A DNA stretch of 64,000 nucleotides, taken from contig JADJMV010000001.1 in the NCBI GenBank assembly GCA_016709445.1, positions 744,001-808,000 of the forward strand, written 5' to 3'. Positions 8,934 to 18,500 of this stretch are shown here, in pieces. The number at the start of each line of letters is the position of its first letter. Position 1 is the first letter of the stretch. A program made the translations under genes and the position numbers. The notes below the pieces were generated by a model, which was not told the DNA's origin, did no database searches, and was given only the letters and a program-made list of their open reading frames with translations. This DNA is from Phycisphaerales bacterium. Its GTDB lineage: Bacteria; Planctomycetota; Phycisphaerae; Phycisphaerales; UBA1924.

Positions 8934-10181
8934 ATGGCCAATCTCATCGAGGGCAACGCGATCATCGGTCAGTCTGGCGGACCGACGGCGGTCATCAACC
9001 AGTCGCTCGTCGGCGTCGTGCAGGGACTCCGGGCCCACGGCGCGGGCCGGCGGGGGCACCCGATCAAGCGGATCCTCGGTATGTGTCACGGCGTTCGTGG
9101 CCTCACCAAGGGCGAGTTGATCGATCTCACGGAGGTCGACAATGACCGGCTCGAACGTCTGGCCGCCACCCCATCGGCCGGACTGGGTTCGACCCGTGAC
9201 AAGCCCGACCACCCCTACTGCACGCGCATCTTCGAAGCCTGTGCCCGTCACGAAATCCGCTACTTCTTCTATATCGGCGGCAACGACTCCAGTGATACGT
9301 GCCGCATCGTCAACGAGCTCTCCAATCACGCGGGGCACGAGCTGCGCTGCTTCCACGTGCCCAAGACCGTGGACAATGACCTCGTCGGGAGCGATCACAC
9401 ACCCGGGTTCCCGTCGGCCGCTCGGTTCGTGGCCAAGGCGTGCATGGCCGACTTTCTCGACAACATCTCGCTGCCGGGCATCAAGATCAACGTGGTGATG
9501 GGCCGCCACGCCGGGTTTCTGACGGCTGCCAGCGCCCTCGCCCGGCGGGCGGACCGCTTCGAGGGTTCGACGGACGGGCCGCAGCTCATCTATGTGCCCG
9601 AGGCTCCCTTCGACACCGAGCGGTTCGTGCAGGACGTGGCCCAGGTCTACGACGCCAAGGGGCGGTGCCACTTGGTGGTCAGCGAGGGCATCAGCGACGC
9701 GAACGGGAACTCGATCGGGGCGCAGCTCATCAAGAGCGGGCAGGTCGATTCCCACGGCAACGTGCAGCTCTCCGGCTCGGGCGCGCTGGGCGACGCGCTG
9801 TCCGACCTCCTCAAGCAGAAACTCACGCCGGCGGGCGGGAAACCCCCCCGCGTGCGGGCCGACACCTTCGGCTACATCCAGCGGTGCTGGCCCGACACCT
9901 CGCCGGTCGATGTCGCCGAGGCCCGGGGCGTGGGCCGGTTCGCGGCCGAGCTTGCCATCGCCGGCGATCTCGATGGCACGGTGGCGATCGAGCGCGTGAG
10001 CCCCATCGGCGGGCCGCAGCCGTACGCCGCCCAGTTCCGGCGTCTGGATCTGAACGTCGTCGCGGCGAAGACGCGGCACATGCCGCACGACTTTCTGGAG
10101 GGGCACAACAACGTGTCGCAGGCGTTCCTCGACTACTGCCGACCGTTGGTGGGGCCGCTCCCGATGTTCGAGCGGTTCTGA
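8934..10181 (+). CDS. PPi-type 6-phosphofructokinase
   Basis: This 415-aa cytoplasmic enzyme phosphorylates fructose 6-phosphate to fructose 1,6-bisphosphate. The N-terminal GQSGGPTAVIN (12-22) is the phosphofructokinase phosphate loop. GGNDSSDT (115-122), with Asn-Asp where ATP enzymes have Asp-Gly, and PKTVDND (143-149) match the diphosphate-dependent group, so the phosphoryl donor is probably pyrophosphate and the step reversible. Length agrees with PPi-PFK rather than the ~320-aa bacterial ATP enzyme. The ATG at 8934 has an AAGGAAT ribosome site 7 nt upstream; longer in-frame extensions look non-coding. The aldolase that uses its product is encoded at 60831-61928 in the same window but in a separate transcription unit. 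Confidence 0.93.
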   Translation: MANLIEGNAIIGQSGGPTAVINQSLVGVVQGLRAHGAGRRGHPIKRILGMCHGVRGLTKGELIDLTEVDNDRLERLAATPSAGLGSTRDKPDHPYCTRIFEACARHEIRYFFYIGGNDSSDTCRIVNELSNHAGHELRCFHVPKTVDNDLVGSDHTPGFPSAARFVAKACMADFLDNISLPGIKINVVMGRHAGFLTAASALARRADRFEGSTDGPQLIYVPEAPFDTERFVQDVAQVYDAKGRCHLVVSEGISDANGNSIGAQLIKSGQVDSHGNVQLSGSGALGDALSDLLKQKLTPAGGKPPRVRADTFGYIQRCWPDTSPVDVAEARGVGRFAAELAIAGDLDGTVAIERVSPIGGPQPYAAQFRRLDLNVVAAKTRHMPHDFLEGHNNVSQAFLDYCRPLVGPLPMFERF

Positions 10182-10232
10182 GTCGCTCCGGAGCCTGGAA
10201 GGGCTGTCCGGGGTCGGCGTGCGCCGGTCGGG

Positions 10233-10994
10233 CTAAACCTCTTGCGAGCGTTTGGTCCGTCGGCGTGCGACCTCGCGCACGGGAGCGGACAGTTCGAGAG
10301 GGTCGTACGGAGTCTCGGCAAAGCGGGCCTCGTCGGGTGGGATCGGCAGTTCGCAGAGGCCGGCCCGGATGGCGAACCGGGCGATCTGGACGCGGTTGGT
10401 GGCGCCGAGCTTCTGGCCGAGCCGATCGCGGTGCCGCTCGATCGTGCGGACGCTCCGGTGCAGGCGCTTGCCGATCTCGGCATAGCTGAGGCCTTCGCCG
10501 ATCAGGATCATGACCTCCAGTTCACGGGGCGAGAGCGTCGCGATGATGCCCGGATCGCTGGCCGGCACATCGACCGCCAGGGTGCCGGTCGCGGGGTCTG
10601 GTTCCACCCGCTCCCAGGGGTGCATGCGCCGGCAGACGACAAGGGCCACACGCGAACCGTCGGCCTGCTCGAGGGGGCGCACGCTGATCCTGTGTCGCAT
10701 GCCGTGGCAGAAGCTCTCGTAGGCGAAGCTCGAACCCTCGTCGCAGACCCGGCGCCGGATTTCCAGACGGATCTGGTCGGTCACGTCCGCGCAGCCTTCG
10801 GCTGGTGTTTCGATCGGCGCCTGGCTCGACGCGTGGGCCATCTCCCACCTCCGCCACGCCTCGCTGATCTCGTTCGAGAAGAGGATGTTTCCATCCCGAT
10901 CACAGACAGTGACACAAAGATCGCCGTCGTGGAGCAGAGCGTTCCACACGGGATCGTCTGGGGACGGAGGAATCATCAATCGGTCTGTCGACAT
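10233..10994 (-). CDS. PAS-like sensor with LuxR-type HTH (solo regulator)
   Basis: This is a 253-aa cytoplasmic DNA-binding regulator. Residues 1-125 resemble a PAS domain (a CVTVCDRDGNILFSN segment), so it may sense a ligand or redox state directly. Residues about 150-215 form a GerE/LuxR helix-turn-helix with LSPRELEVMILIGEG and the recognition helix RSVRTIERHRDRLG. There is no receiver or kinase domain, so it is not a classical response regulator. A basic tail (REVARRRTKRSQ) closes it. It is clearly related to the protein at 59798-60469; both have NRVQ-ARxAIRAGL after the HTH. It converges with the phosphofructokinase gene, with 51 nt between their stops. Targets are unknown. Confidence 0.85.
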   Translation of the reverse strand: MSTDRLMIPPSPDDPVWNALLHDGDLCVTVCDRDGNILFSNEISEAWRRWEMAHASSQAPIETPAEGCADVTDQIRLEIRRRVCDEGSSFAYESFCHGMRHRISVRPLEQADGSRVALVVCRRMHPWERVEPDPATGTLAVDVPASDPGIIATLSPRELEVMILIGEGLSYAEIGKRLHRSVRTIERHRDRLGQKLGATNRVQIARFAIRAGLCELPIPPDEARFAETPYDPLELSAPVREVARRRTKRSQEV

Positions 10995-11172
10995 ATTCGC
11001 GTCCGGAAAGGGAGATCTTCAGGGCGTGATCAAAGCCTCGATCGTCGCTGGTCACCCCTCCAGTTCTGCTTGGCACAATAGCTCACCGCCTTGGCGAGCG
11101 GCGTGCGCACATGTACCCAATATGCTTGTCCCGAAACTCGACAATCTTGGCGTCAATCGCACGGCCCCGTGG

Positions 11173-11208
11173 AAAAAAAGCAACGGACACGCACATGCGT
11201 GTCCGTTG
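11173..11208 (-). terminator. strong intrinsic terminator after the DUF1579 pair
   Basis: A perfect 13-bp inverted repeat, CAACGGACACGCA (11181-11193) with TGCGTGTCCGTTG (11196-11208), is followed on the minus strand by CTTTTTTT (11173-11180). It sits 26 nt downstream of the stop at 11234 and is the clearest Rho-independent terminator in the window. The 178 nt between it and the LuxR start at 10994 should hold that regulator's promoter; no consensus was found. Confidence 0.85.
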
Positions 11209-11233
11209 AGGGGTGGTCATCGGCTCGGACTGA

Positions 11234-11755
11234 CTACGCCCGCGTGTACTCGATGAGCATGCTGCGATGCCACGCGCCGTCACCGGCGTCGAAGAACATC
11301 TCCATCGTGTGATGGTCGGCATCCCGAAGCGTGATGACGGACTTCTTCTTCAGCGGCTGCCCGGTCTGCGGGTTGGTCATGGAGCCGATCATGGTCCAGG
11401 TCTTGCCCGAGGCATCGACCTGCCCATGGTCAGACTGCATGATCGTGCAGGCGTTGTCGATCCAGAAGCCCTCGTAGCGGTTGTCGGCGGTGTTGTAGCC
11501 CCAATACCCGCGCCCCTCGAAGGCGCCGAATGGCCCCGGGTTGGGGTCGCCCTTGTAGTTGTGATGCAGGTAGCGGCCGCCGAGCTCCAGCGTGTTCACC
11601 ATGGTGCCGGTGGAGACCATCGGGTCGCCGGGCCCCATCCACATCTGGACGCGCCCCTTGAAGGTGCCGACGAAGGGCTTGAATCGCGCGTGGGCCTCGG
11701 TGGTGCCGCTCATCGCGGCGCAGTCTTCGGTCGGTTTGGTGGTCACCTCGCCCAT
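11234..11755 (-). CDS. DUF1579 family protein
   Basis: A 173-aa protein with the DUF1579 layout: RFKPFVGTFKGRVQMWMGPGD, then ELGGRYLHHNYKG, GYNTADNRYEGFWID and a closing EMFFDAGDG. The family forms a lipocalin-like beta-barrel of unknown biochemical role. No signal peptide is visible, so it is probably cytoplasmic. The ATG at 11755 begins one base after the TGA of the upstream DUF1579 gene. Its GGAGGA ribosome site lies inside that gene's last codons, so the pair is co-translated. The two are tandem paralogs of moderate similarity. Confidence 0.85.
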   Translation of the reverse strand: MGEVTTKPTEDCAAMSGTTEAHARFKPFVGTFKGRVQMWMGPGDPMVSTGTMVNTLELGGRYLHHNYKGDPNPGPFGAFEGRGYWGYNTADNRYEGFWIDNACTIMQSDHGQVDASGKTWTMIGSMTNPQTGQPLKKKSVITLRDADHHTMEMFFDAGDGAWHRSMLIEYTRA

Positions 11756-11756
11756 G

Positions 11757-12453
11757 TCACTTCCTCCTCGTGTAGGTGATCTCGCCGTTGCGGATCATCT
11801 CCTCGCCCTGGGCCGGCGGCTCCCAGAACTCCATCACGATCTTGTCCTTGCCCTCGTACTTGACGACCTGCTTGATCGGCGATTCGATGGTCCCGCCCGC
11901 GCCATCGGGGTAGACGGCGTTGCCGGTCCAGGTCATCGTCTTCGACCCCTTGTCGTACTCGCCCTCCATCGTCGAGAATCCGGTGGAGAAGCTATCCATC
12001 CACACGTTGACGTACTTGCCCTTGGACTTGTCGTATCCGGTCGCGCCCATGCCCTCGAACGGCCGACCCATCATGTCGGGTAGCTGGAAATGCTGGGTCA
12101 CAAAGCGCCCGCCAAGCACCGCCTGCGCCTCGGACGTGCCTGTCCCCTCCGTGGGATCACCCGGAGCCATCCAGAACTTCGTCTGGCAGTCCCACGTGCC
12201 GACCATGCGCTGGAGCACCTCATGCTCGGGAACGGGCTTGGCCCACTCCTCCATCGCCTTGATCATCGCTTCCTGCGAGGGCTGGTCCTCCGGCTGCACA
12301 AACGCCGCCGGGGAAATCGATGACTCGACGGGCTTCGGGCCCGATCGAGAATCAAGCGCGCGCGAGCCCAGCGCCGGCCGCGACGCCGACAAGGCCGACC
12401 ACCAGGAACGAGATCCCTCCAGCCGACCTGCAGATACACCCTGCCATGTTCAT
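11757..12453 (-). CDS. DUF1579 protein with probable frameshift after the signal peptide
   Basis: The body (12392 down to 11757) is a clear DUF1579 domain: QRMVGTWDCQTKFWMAPGDP, LGGRFVTQHFQ, GYDKSKGKYVNVWMDS and EFWEPPAQGEEM. That frame has no ATG start before the domain; its first usable codon is a TTG at 12392. In another frame an ATG at 12453, preceded by GGAGAA, encodes an apparent membrane or signal segment (ISFLVVGLVGVAAGAGLARA) that stops at TGA 12352-12354. The two frames would join if one CG unit were added to the GCGCGCGCG run at 12356-12364. The intact protein would then be an exported DUF1579 protein of about 232 aa. The break could be an assembly error or a real slippage site. 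It is first in the operon with the second DUF1579 gene. Confidence 0.7.
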
Positions 12454-12589
12454 TTCTCCGTCAAAGAGCGCAGTTTGAAACCGTCCCCCCGGGCCGGACA
12501 CGCCCGGCTCCGCTGATCCCCCCAAGTCTACCGCGCTTCACGGCTAAGAAAAGCGGCGTTTGTTCGGATCAGCAGTTTTTGTTCGGTAT

Positions 12590-13786
12590 CTAAATGGTTT
12601 CATTCATCCGAATTGTCGGCACACGTTCGGATATTCGGAGGCCGAAGGCCTGGAGTTGGGGGTAGCCAGCCTCGCTGTTGGTAATCAGCCGCAGGTTCCT
12701 CAGGCCCAGACTCCGCAGGATTTGGGAGCCGGTGCCGTATTCCAGCGTGGTATGCGGAATTGACCGCACAGGTTTGTCCTGGGTATCCATGTCGAACGGG
12801 CGGCTGAGGAATTGGCTGAGACCCTCACCCATCCCGTTCGGCCGCAGATACACCACGGCCCCGCGCCCGGCCTCCTGGATGATCCGGAGCGATTCCCGGA
12901 GCACTTGTCCCGAGGAAACTCCGCCCTCGGGGCCGGTTACGGTCGAGAGATCGTCGAACACGTCGCCGAGGACGTCTCGACGGTGGACACGGACGAGCGT
13001 GGGCTCTTCGGTCTCCACGGGTCGTCCGTCGGCGCCCAGTTTGCCTACTCCACCCACTGTGAGCGCCACGTGGGGCAGCGGGTCGACGATGGACCGAAAC
13101 ACGATGCAATTGAAGGTGCCGAGAGGCGTCCGGATCGGGGTGCCCGCCGCGGGCTCGATCCGGTGGATGAAGGGCTCGTCAGCAAGGCGGTGCTCGATGA
13201 TCTGCCGGACCGAGCACATCTTGAGCGCGTGGCGCCCACAGAAAGCCTCGAGGTCGTGCACGCGGGCCATCTCGCCGTCGTCCCGCATGATCTCGATGAT
13301 GGCCGCGGCAGGATAGAGCCCGGCGAGGCGGCAGAGGTCGAGGGAGCCCTCGGTCTGCCCGATGCGGACGAGCACGCCGCCATCGCGGGAGCGGAGGGGA
13401 TTGATGTGACCGGGTCGGACGAAGTCCGAGGGCCTCGTGGCGGGGTCGATGGCGAGCTTGATGGTGCGGGCCCGCTCTTTGGCGGAAACACCGGTCGTGA
13501 ATCCGTGCTTGGGGTGGCCATCGATGGAGACGGTAAAGGGGGTTCCCCGGACGGAGGTATTGACGGCGGCCTGGGGAGCGAGATCGAGGCGGTCGCAGTC
13601 GGCTTCGGTCAGGGAGAGGCAGAGGTAGCCCTTGGCCTCCCGGAGCATGAAGGTCACGGCCTCGGGAGACATGAACTGGGCCGGGAGCACAAGGTCGCCC
13701 TCGTTCTCGCGGTCCTCGTCGTCGGTGAGGACGATCATCCGCCCGGCGCGGAGTTCGTCCAAGATCTCGTTGATGGGGCTGAACAC
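12590..13786 (-). CDS. ribB: 3,4-dihydroxy-2-butanone 4-phosphate synthase with degenerate GTP cyclohydrolase II domain
   Basis: This 398-aa protein has the RibBA domain order. Residues 1-200 are an intact RibB domain, which makes dihydroxybutanone phosphate from ribulose 5-phosphate for riboflavin synthesis. They carry DDEDRENEGDL (about 22-32), TTGVSAKERARTI, RPGHINPL and TEGSLDLCRLAG. Residues 205-398 align with GTP cyclohydrolase II in layout, but the zinc-binding cysteines are absent. The expected cysteine-containing segment reads VRVHRRDVLGDVFDDLS, and the region corresponding to RQEGRGIGL is LRPNGMGEGL. It should therefore supply only the RibB activity, like the RibBX-type proteins described elsewhere, and GTP cyclohydrolase must be encoded elsewhere. 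The start is the only reasonable ATG; the small gene at 13841 diverges from it. Confidence 0.87.
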   Translation of the reverse strand: MFSPINEILDELRAGRMIVLTDDEDRENEGDLVLPAQFMSPEAVTFMLREAKGYLCLSLTEADCDRLDLAPQAAVNTSVRGTPFTVSIDGHPKHGFTTGVSAKERARTIKLAIDPATRPSDFVRPGHINPLRSRDGGVLVRIGQTEGSLDLCRLAGLYPAAAIIEIMRDDGEMARVHDLEAFCGRHALKMCSVRQIIEHRLADEPFIHRIEPAAGTPIRTPLGTFNCIVFRSIVDPLPHVALTVGGVGKLGADGRPVETEEPTLVRVHRRDVLGDVFDDLSTVTGPEGGVSSGQVLRESLRIIQEAGRGAVVYLRPNGMGEGLSQFLSRPFDMDTQDKPVRSIPHTTLEYGTGSQILRSLGLRNLRLITNSEAGYPQLQAFGLRISERVPTIRMNETI

Positions 13787-13840
13787 GCTACGATCCTAGC
13801 CCCCGGGGGGAGTTCGCCCGCCGCGGCCGCAGGAGCCGAT

Positions 13841-13990
13841 ATGACCGACGACATCAAGAAGCATGAGCCCCTCAAGCCCGGGGAGGGCAGCGCCGGTTGC
13901 CTCGGCCTGATGGCGGGTGTCGTCTCTTTGGCGTTGCTGAGCTTCGTGACCACGGCGATCGGCTACGTCGTCGCCCAGTGGCTTCGCTAG
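13841..13990 (+). CDS. small single-pass membrane protein
   Basis: A 49-aa protein with a polar, Lys-rich N-terminus (TDDIKKHEPLKPGEG) and one clear transmembrane helix, LMAGVVSLALLSFVTTAIGY, ending in QWLR. An AGGAG ribosome site lies six bases before the ATG. It diverges from the ribB gene with 54 nt between the starts and converges on the ASPIC/UnbV gene. Its function is unknown. The good ribosome site and balanced composition support a real gene. Confidence 0.65.
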   Translation: MTDDIKKHEPLKPGEGSAGCLGLMAGVVSLALLSFVTTAIGYVVAQWLR

Positions 13991-14012
13991 CCCGAGGCTT
14001 CCCTCCCGGGGT

Positions 14013-15524
14013 CTAGGGCTCAGGCTGGAGGCGGACCAATTGGTCCACTCCGACTTGGCTGACGACCTGCCTCTTCGTTCCGGGCCAGCGCACCTCGAGA
14101 TCCAGGGGACCGTTGGCCTGGCCCAGCCCGAAGTGCAGGATGGGGCTATTGGCGTTGCCCTCCCCGGTCCCTGCTTCGACCTGCCGGGTGAGGATGCGAC
14201 CGTTGGGCAGGGTGACGCGCGCCTGCGCCCCGATCGCGTCGTGGTTGGCGACCAGAGCCGGATCGGCGACGACCCGCAGCTCGAGCCAGTGCGCGCCGGG
14301 AGGGAGGCCGTTGGCGTAGAGACGCCCGGCGGTGACCAGATCCAGGTCGCCGTCGTGGTCGAAATCGGCCCAGGACGCCTGGTAGGTGGGGGGGAGCTGC
14401 TCGAGGCCCGATCCAGCGGTGGCGTCGGTGAAGGTCCAGGTCGTCGCGCCGGGGTCGGTGTCGTTGCGATAAAGGACGGGGTAGTTCTTCCTGCCGAAGG
14501 AGGCGTCGGCGTAGACGGTGGTGAAGAAGAGGTCGAGGTCGCCGTCGTTATCGAAGTCGGCGCAGGCGGGGCTGGCGTAGCTCTCCTGGTACCAGACGCC
14601 GCACTCGTGGAGGTCGTCGAAGGAGAAGGGTGGGGGGGTCGCGCCGTCGGGCGCCGCGGCGGGGCCCGGGCCGCGGCTGCGGAGGAAGCGGCTCTTGGGC
14701 TGGTCCCCGCGCGAGTCCACATGGGCGAAGTTGCCGGCGAAGAGATCGATGTGGCCGTCGGCGTCGAAGTCGCCCCAGCAGGCGCCGATCGAGTGGCCCC
14801 CTTCGAAGCCCTCGCTGGTGGCCAGGGCGCCCAGCTCCGCGGCCCGGTTCGTGAAGACCCCGTGCCCGTCGTTGACCCAGAGGACGTTGGGCATGAGGCG
14901 GTAGTTGGAGACGTAGATGTCGAGGTCACCGTCCTCGTCGAAGTCGCAGGCGGTGACACCGCGGGCGCGGAAGTCGGGGAAGGTCATGCCGAGCGCGTAG
15001 CCGCCCTTGCCGTCGGAGAGCAGGAGCAGGTCGGGATAGGTGATCTGCGGCTCCCACACCTCGAAGCCGCCGAAGTAGACGTCGAGCAGTCCGTCGCCGT
15101 TGTAGTCGCCGACGGCGGCCCCGCGGCTGGAGGTCTCGGGCAGCTCGGGGAGGGGGACGGGCTCAAAGGCGATGGGCCCGGGCGTGACGGCGTCGTTGTG
15201 GTGCGGGCTTCCAGCCTGCACATTCCTCCAGACGCCGATCGGCGCGAAGGAGATCAGGTCGCCGTCACCGTCGTTGTCGATATCGACGATCAGTCCCGTG
15301 GCCGGGGCCTCGACCCGCTCGAAGGTCTTGCCTTCGTGGTTGATCCAGATCGCGCGGGCATTGGAGAGGTCGGGCCAGCCGTCGGCATTGATGTCGCCCC
15401 AGCAGGCGGAGCCGTTGTCGAGGGCGAGGCCGAGGGGGGTGGTTTGGTCGGTGAAGGGCTGGGCGGTTGCGGCGGATGCCGCCGAGCAGAGGCCGATCAG
15501 TGCGCGGCGATAACGTCGGGTCAT
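14013..15524 (-). CDS. secreted FG-GAP/VCBS propeller protein with ASPIC/UnbV C-terminus
   Basis: A 503-aa exported protein. The signal peptide is residues 1-21 (AASAATAQ). Several FG-GAP/VCBS-type repeats follow, each with a calcium-loop core of the D-x-D-x-D-G-x-x-D kind (INADGWPDL, IDNDGDGDLI, YNGDGLLDVY, FDEDGDLDIY, FDADGHIDLF, FDNDGDLDLF, FDHDGDLDLV). They predict a calcium-binding beta-propeller. The last 100 residues match ASPIC/UnbV (IGAQARVTLPNGRIL, HFGLGQ). Related proteins occur in animals (CRTAC1) and many marine bacteria and are thought to bind surfaces or partners; no enzymatic role is established. It starts 19 nt after the DUF4132 gene, so it may be in the same transcription unit. 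Confidence 0.87.
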   Translation of the reverse strand: MTRRYRRALIGLCSAASAATAQPFTDQTTPLGLALDNGSACWGDINADGWPDLSNARAIWINHEGKTFERVEAPATGLIVDIDNDGDGDLISFAPIGVWRNVQAGSPHHNDAVTPGPIAFEPVPLPELPETSSRGAAVGDYNGDGLLDVYFGGFEVWEPQITYPDLLLLSDGKGGYALGMTFPDFRARGVTACDFDEDGDLDIYVSNYRLMPNVLWVNDGHGVFTNRAAELGALATSEGFEGGHSIGACWGDFDADGHIDLFAGNFAHVDSRGDQPKSRFLRSRGPGPAAAPDGATPPPFSFDDLHECGVWYQESYASPACADFDNDGDLDLFFTTVYADASFGRKNYPVLYRNDTDPGATTWTFTDATAGSGLEQLPPTYQASWADFDHDGDLDLVTAGRLYANGLPPGAHWLELRVVADPALVANHDAIGAQARVTLPNGRILTRQVEAGTGEGNANSPILHFGLGQANGPLDLEVRWPGTKRQVVSQVGVDQLVRLQPEP

Positions 15525-15543
15525 GACGCCAGCGTAACGCGGA

Positions 15544-18500
15544 TTAGTGTCTCCCGAGTTGCCTCGTGATCGTCGGGTCCTCGATAGACCTGTCGTCCGC
15601 CAGCAGGAAAGCCTTGCTCAGGATGATCGCGAGCGTGCGGTCGCCCTCGAAGGGCAGGTACAGGTCCTGTGGGACGGTCGGGCCTGAGCGCCCGGGGACG
15701 ATGCAGAGGTACTGGTCGTCGGGCTCCATGAGGATGTTGCCGGAGCCGAGGTGGATCTTGTAGGTGCGGATGTCGCCGCGGACCGTCAGAAAGTTGCCCG
15801 CGAGTGCGCAGCGGTTGGCGATCTTGAGCTTGGGTACGAGGCGTTCGAGCAGGGCGCGTCGGGTCTGGGCGGTGGCGCCGAGATCGCCGAAGGAATACCC
15901 CCACCAGTAGTCGCGGTAGTGGCCTTCGGGCCCGCCGTCCTGCCAGGCGGGGTTGTTGCCGACGCTGGCGACGCCGACGAAGAGATCGACATCGCGCATG
16001 ATCTCGCTGAAGACTAGAGGGGGGATCCGGTCGAGGGGGAGGGGCTCGTTGGCGGCGTCCGGGGCGGCGCGCATGGCGTAGCTGCCGCCGCTGGCGTGGG
16101 CGGTGTTGGTGGCGGCGCCCGGGTTGTAGAAGCGGACTTGGTCGGTCACGAGGTAGTTGAACACGCCCACGTCGTTGGTGTCTTGCTCGTGTTCGTCGCC
16201 CGCGCCCTCGACCCAGAACTCGGCGCGGAGGTCCCACACGGGCAGCGTGCGGCTGGCGGGCGGAAACTCGTCGTCGACCAATAGGCGGAGCTTGTTCTTC
16301 CAGCCGCGGGCGGCGCAGAGGGCATTGAACTGATGCTGGCGGAGGATGTGGGCGGCGTAGCGGTTGGAGTAGGTGCCGGTCGCGCGCTCGGCGTCGGTGA
16401 GCAGGTAGACCTCGCGGTGGGCCTGCTTGAAGGGCTGGACGATCTGGTGGCGCTCGACGAACTCTCGCCAGGCGAGGACCTCGGCTTGCTCGGCCTCGAT
16501 CGGGTGCCAGAGACGAACTCGGGCGATCGACTTGTCGGGGGTGACGGGCTTGCCGTCGAGTCCGACGAGGCCCGCCCCGTCGAGCCACATCGCCGAGCGG
16601 GCGGGGGCGGCGGCGTCCCAGACGCCGGCCTTGCCGGGTGCAAACCGCCAGATGAGCCGGCGGGCGATGACACCGACAAGCGGGTGGTCGAGGTAGCGCT
16701 CGCACCAGGTCGGGAGGTCCCACGACTTGTCTTCGAGGAACAGGCCGTCGATGCGGTCGCGCTGGGCTGGGAGCATCGCGCCGATGTCCTTGGCCGCGCT
16801 CTTGAGTTCCTTGAGGTCGTCGGCGTGGGTCTCTTTGATGGCCGCGGGCACGGATTTCTGGGGCTTGCCGTCGGGCTTGAGGAAGGCGAGGACGGGCTGG
16901 GCGGCCCCGGTGATGCGCAGCTCGGCCGTGTAGTCGCCGAGTGTTTCGCGTCGAAGGCCCACCTCACCCATGCCGTATCCGGGCACGGCCAGCTCCTCGA
17001 TCTCCTCGCGCGGCAGCCCCTCGCGCTCGGCGGCCGCGTTCAGTGCCGACTCCAGCAGCTTCTGGGCGCTGCCGAACTTGACCTTGACGCGCAGCATCGC
17101 GAGCTGGCCGAGCGAGTCGCGCCCGGGCATGCGGCCGAGGGCGTAGACGGCCGCGTTGCCGATCTTGACTGCGCGGGGGCCGACGCCGGGGACCTTGCGG
17201 TAGCACGAGGTGGCGAGGCGCCCGAGGGCGCGGGCGAGGTCGGGGCTCTCGATCGTGGAGGCGATCCAGCAAAGTCCCTTGAGGATGTCGGCGTGGTCAT
17301 CGTCGATGAGGTTGGTGGGGTCCAGCGACCACGGATGACGGTCAGAGGCCTCTCGCGTCCTCGGCTTATCCACGAGATCGAACCATCTCGAGACCACGCC
17401 GATGTAGATCGGCCTCCCCACGCCGCCACGCAACGACTCCGCAGATCTGATCCATCTGGAGGAGGGGCCCGACCCCCTGGCGGTCGCGCAGTGTTCGAGC
17501 AACTGCATCCATGAGGCGCTCCTTGGGCCATCCATGGCCGTGAGATCGCCGAGGGCCGCGTCGGCCCAAGCCTCGCCGGGCTCGATCAAGGACTGCAGGG
17601 ACGTCCCCCCGATCGCTCGGAGGCGTCGGGCAAGTCGCTGGTAGGGCGCAGTGCTGTCGCGTCCGATCGTGGCGGCCAGCGAGGCCGCTGCGGCGAGCGC
17701 CCGGTCGAAGCCGGGTTGTGCAGCGACGAGCCCTTCCAGCCGATCGACAACTTCCTCAAAGCTGCGGCTGGTGTGCAGAATGACGTTCTCATAGCGGGCG
17801 ATTTGCTCGGCGCAGTGGCAGAGCTCATCCGGGGTCAACTCCAAACGGCCGAGGAGGAGAATCGACGCGACGAGGGCGGCGATCCGCGCCACATCTTCCT
17901 CGGTGCTGGCCTCCCACCGGGAGGTAGGGGGGCCTCCATCGGGCGAGTTCCGGTTTCCGCTCAGGAGCATCGCCTCGTGGAGGAGCACTCGCTGCACCTG
18001 CTGGGGGGCCGAGAGAAAGCGCAGCAAGTCCGGATCGCCCCGGCGCCAGCGCAGCCTCACCGAGTCGGGGCCGAGGAGCATGCCAAAGAGCTCTTTGGCG
18101 GCGGCCTCCGCACGCGAGGATGTCATCGGCGGCGCACTCGCCCCACCCCCCATGGAAAGACACCTTGTGTTGCGAACGATGACAACGCCCAAGTCCTCCG
18201 TGTACCGTGTCGAGTAAGGATTGTTGACGAGTGTCTTGAGCAGAATCCCGCGCAGGGCGTCCAGCAACGCCGGTGGGATCGCTCTGATATTCAGCACGTA
18301 CTCGCACTGACTGAGGACTGCCCCGATCGGGGCGCCGAACAGCAGTGGACTCGGGGTGGCCGGCAGCACTGTGGCGATGGCGTCCAGATCCGCGTCGGTG
18401 AGCGGGATGCTGCGCCGGGCGAGCCGATCGAAGGCGTTGGTGAGTCCTGCGATGAAACTGTACACACTGTCGCGCAGCTGCTCGTGGCCGTAGTCGTACA

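Noticed and set aside
14040..15569. A 509-codon plus-strand frame opposite the ASPIC/UnbV protein, rich in GVEV-type repeats
   Set aside because: The repeats are the antisense image of the D-x-D-G calcium loops on the minus strand; no signal peptide or domain.
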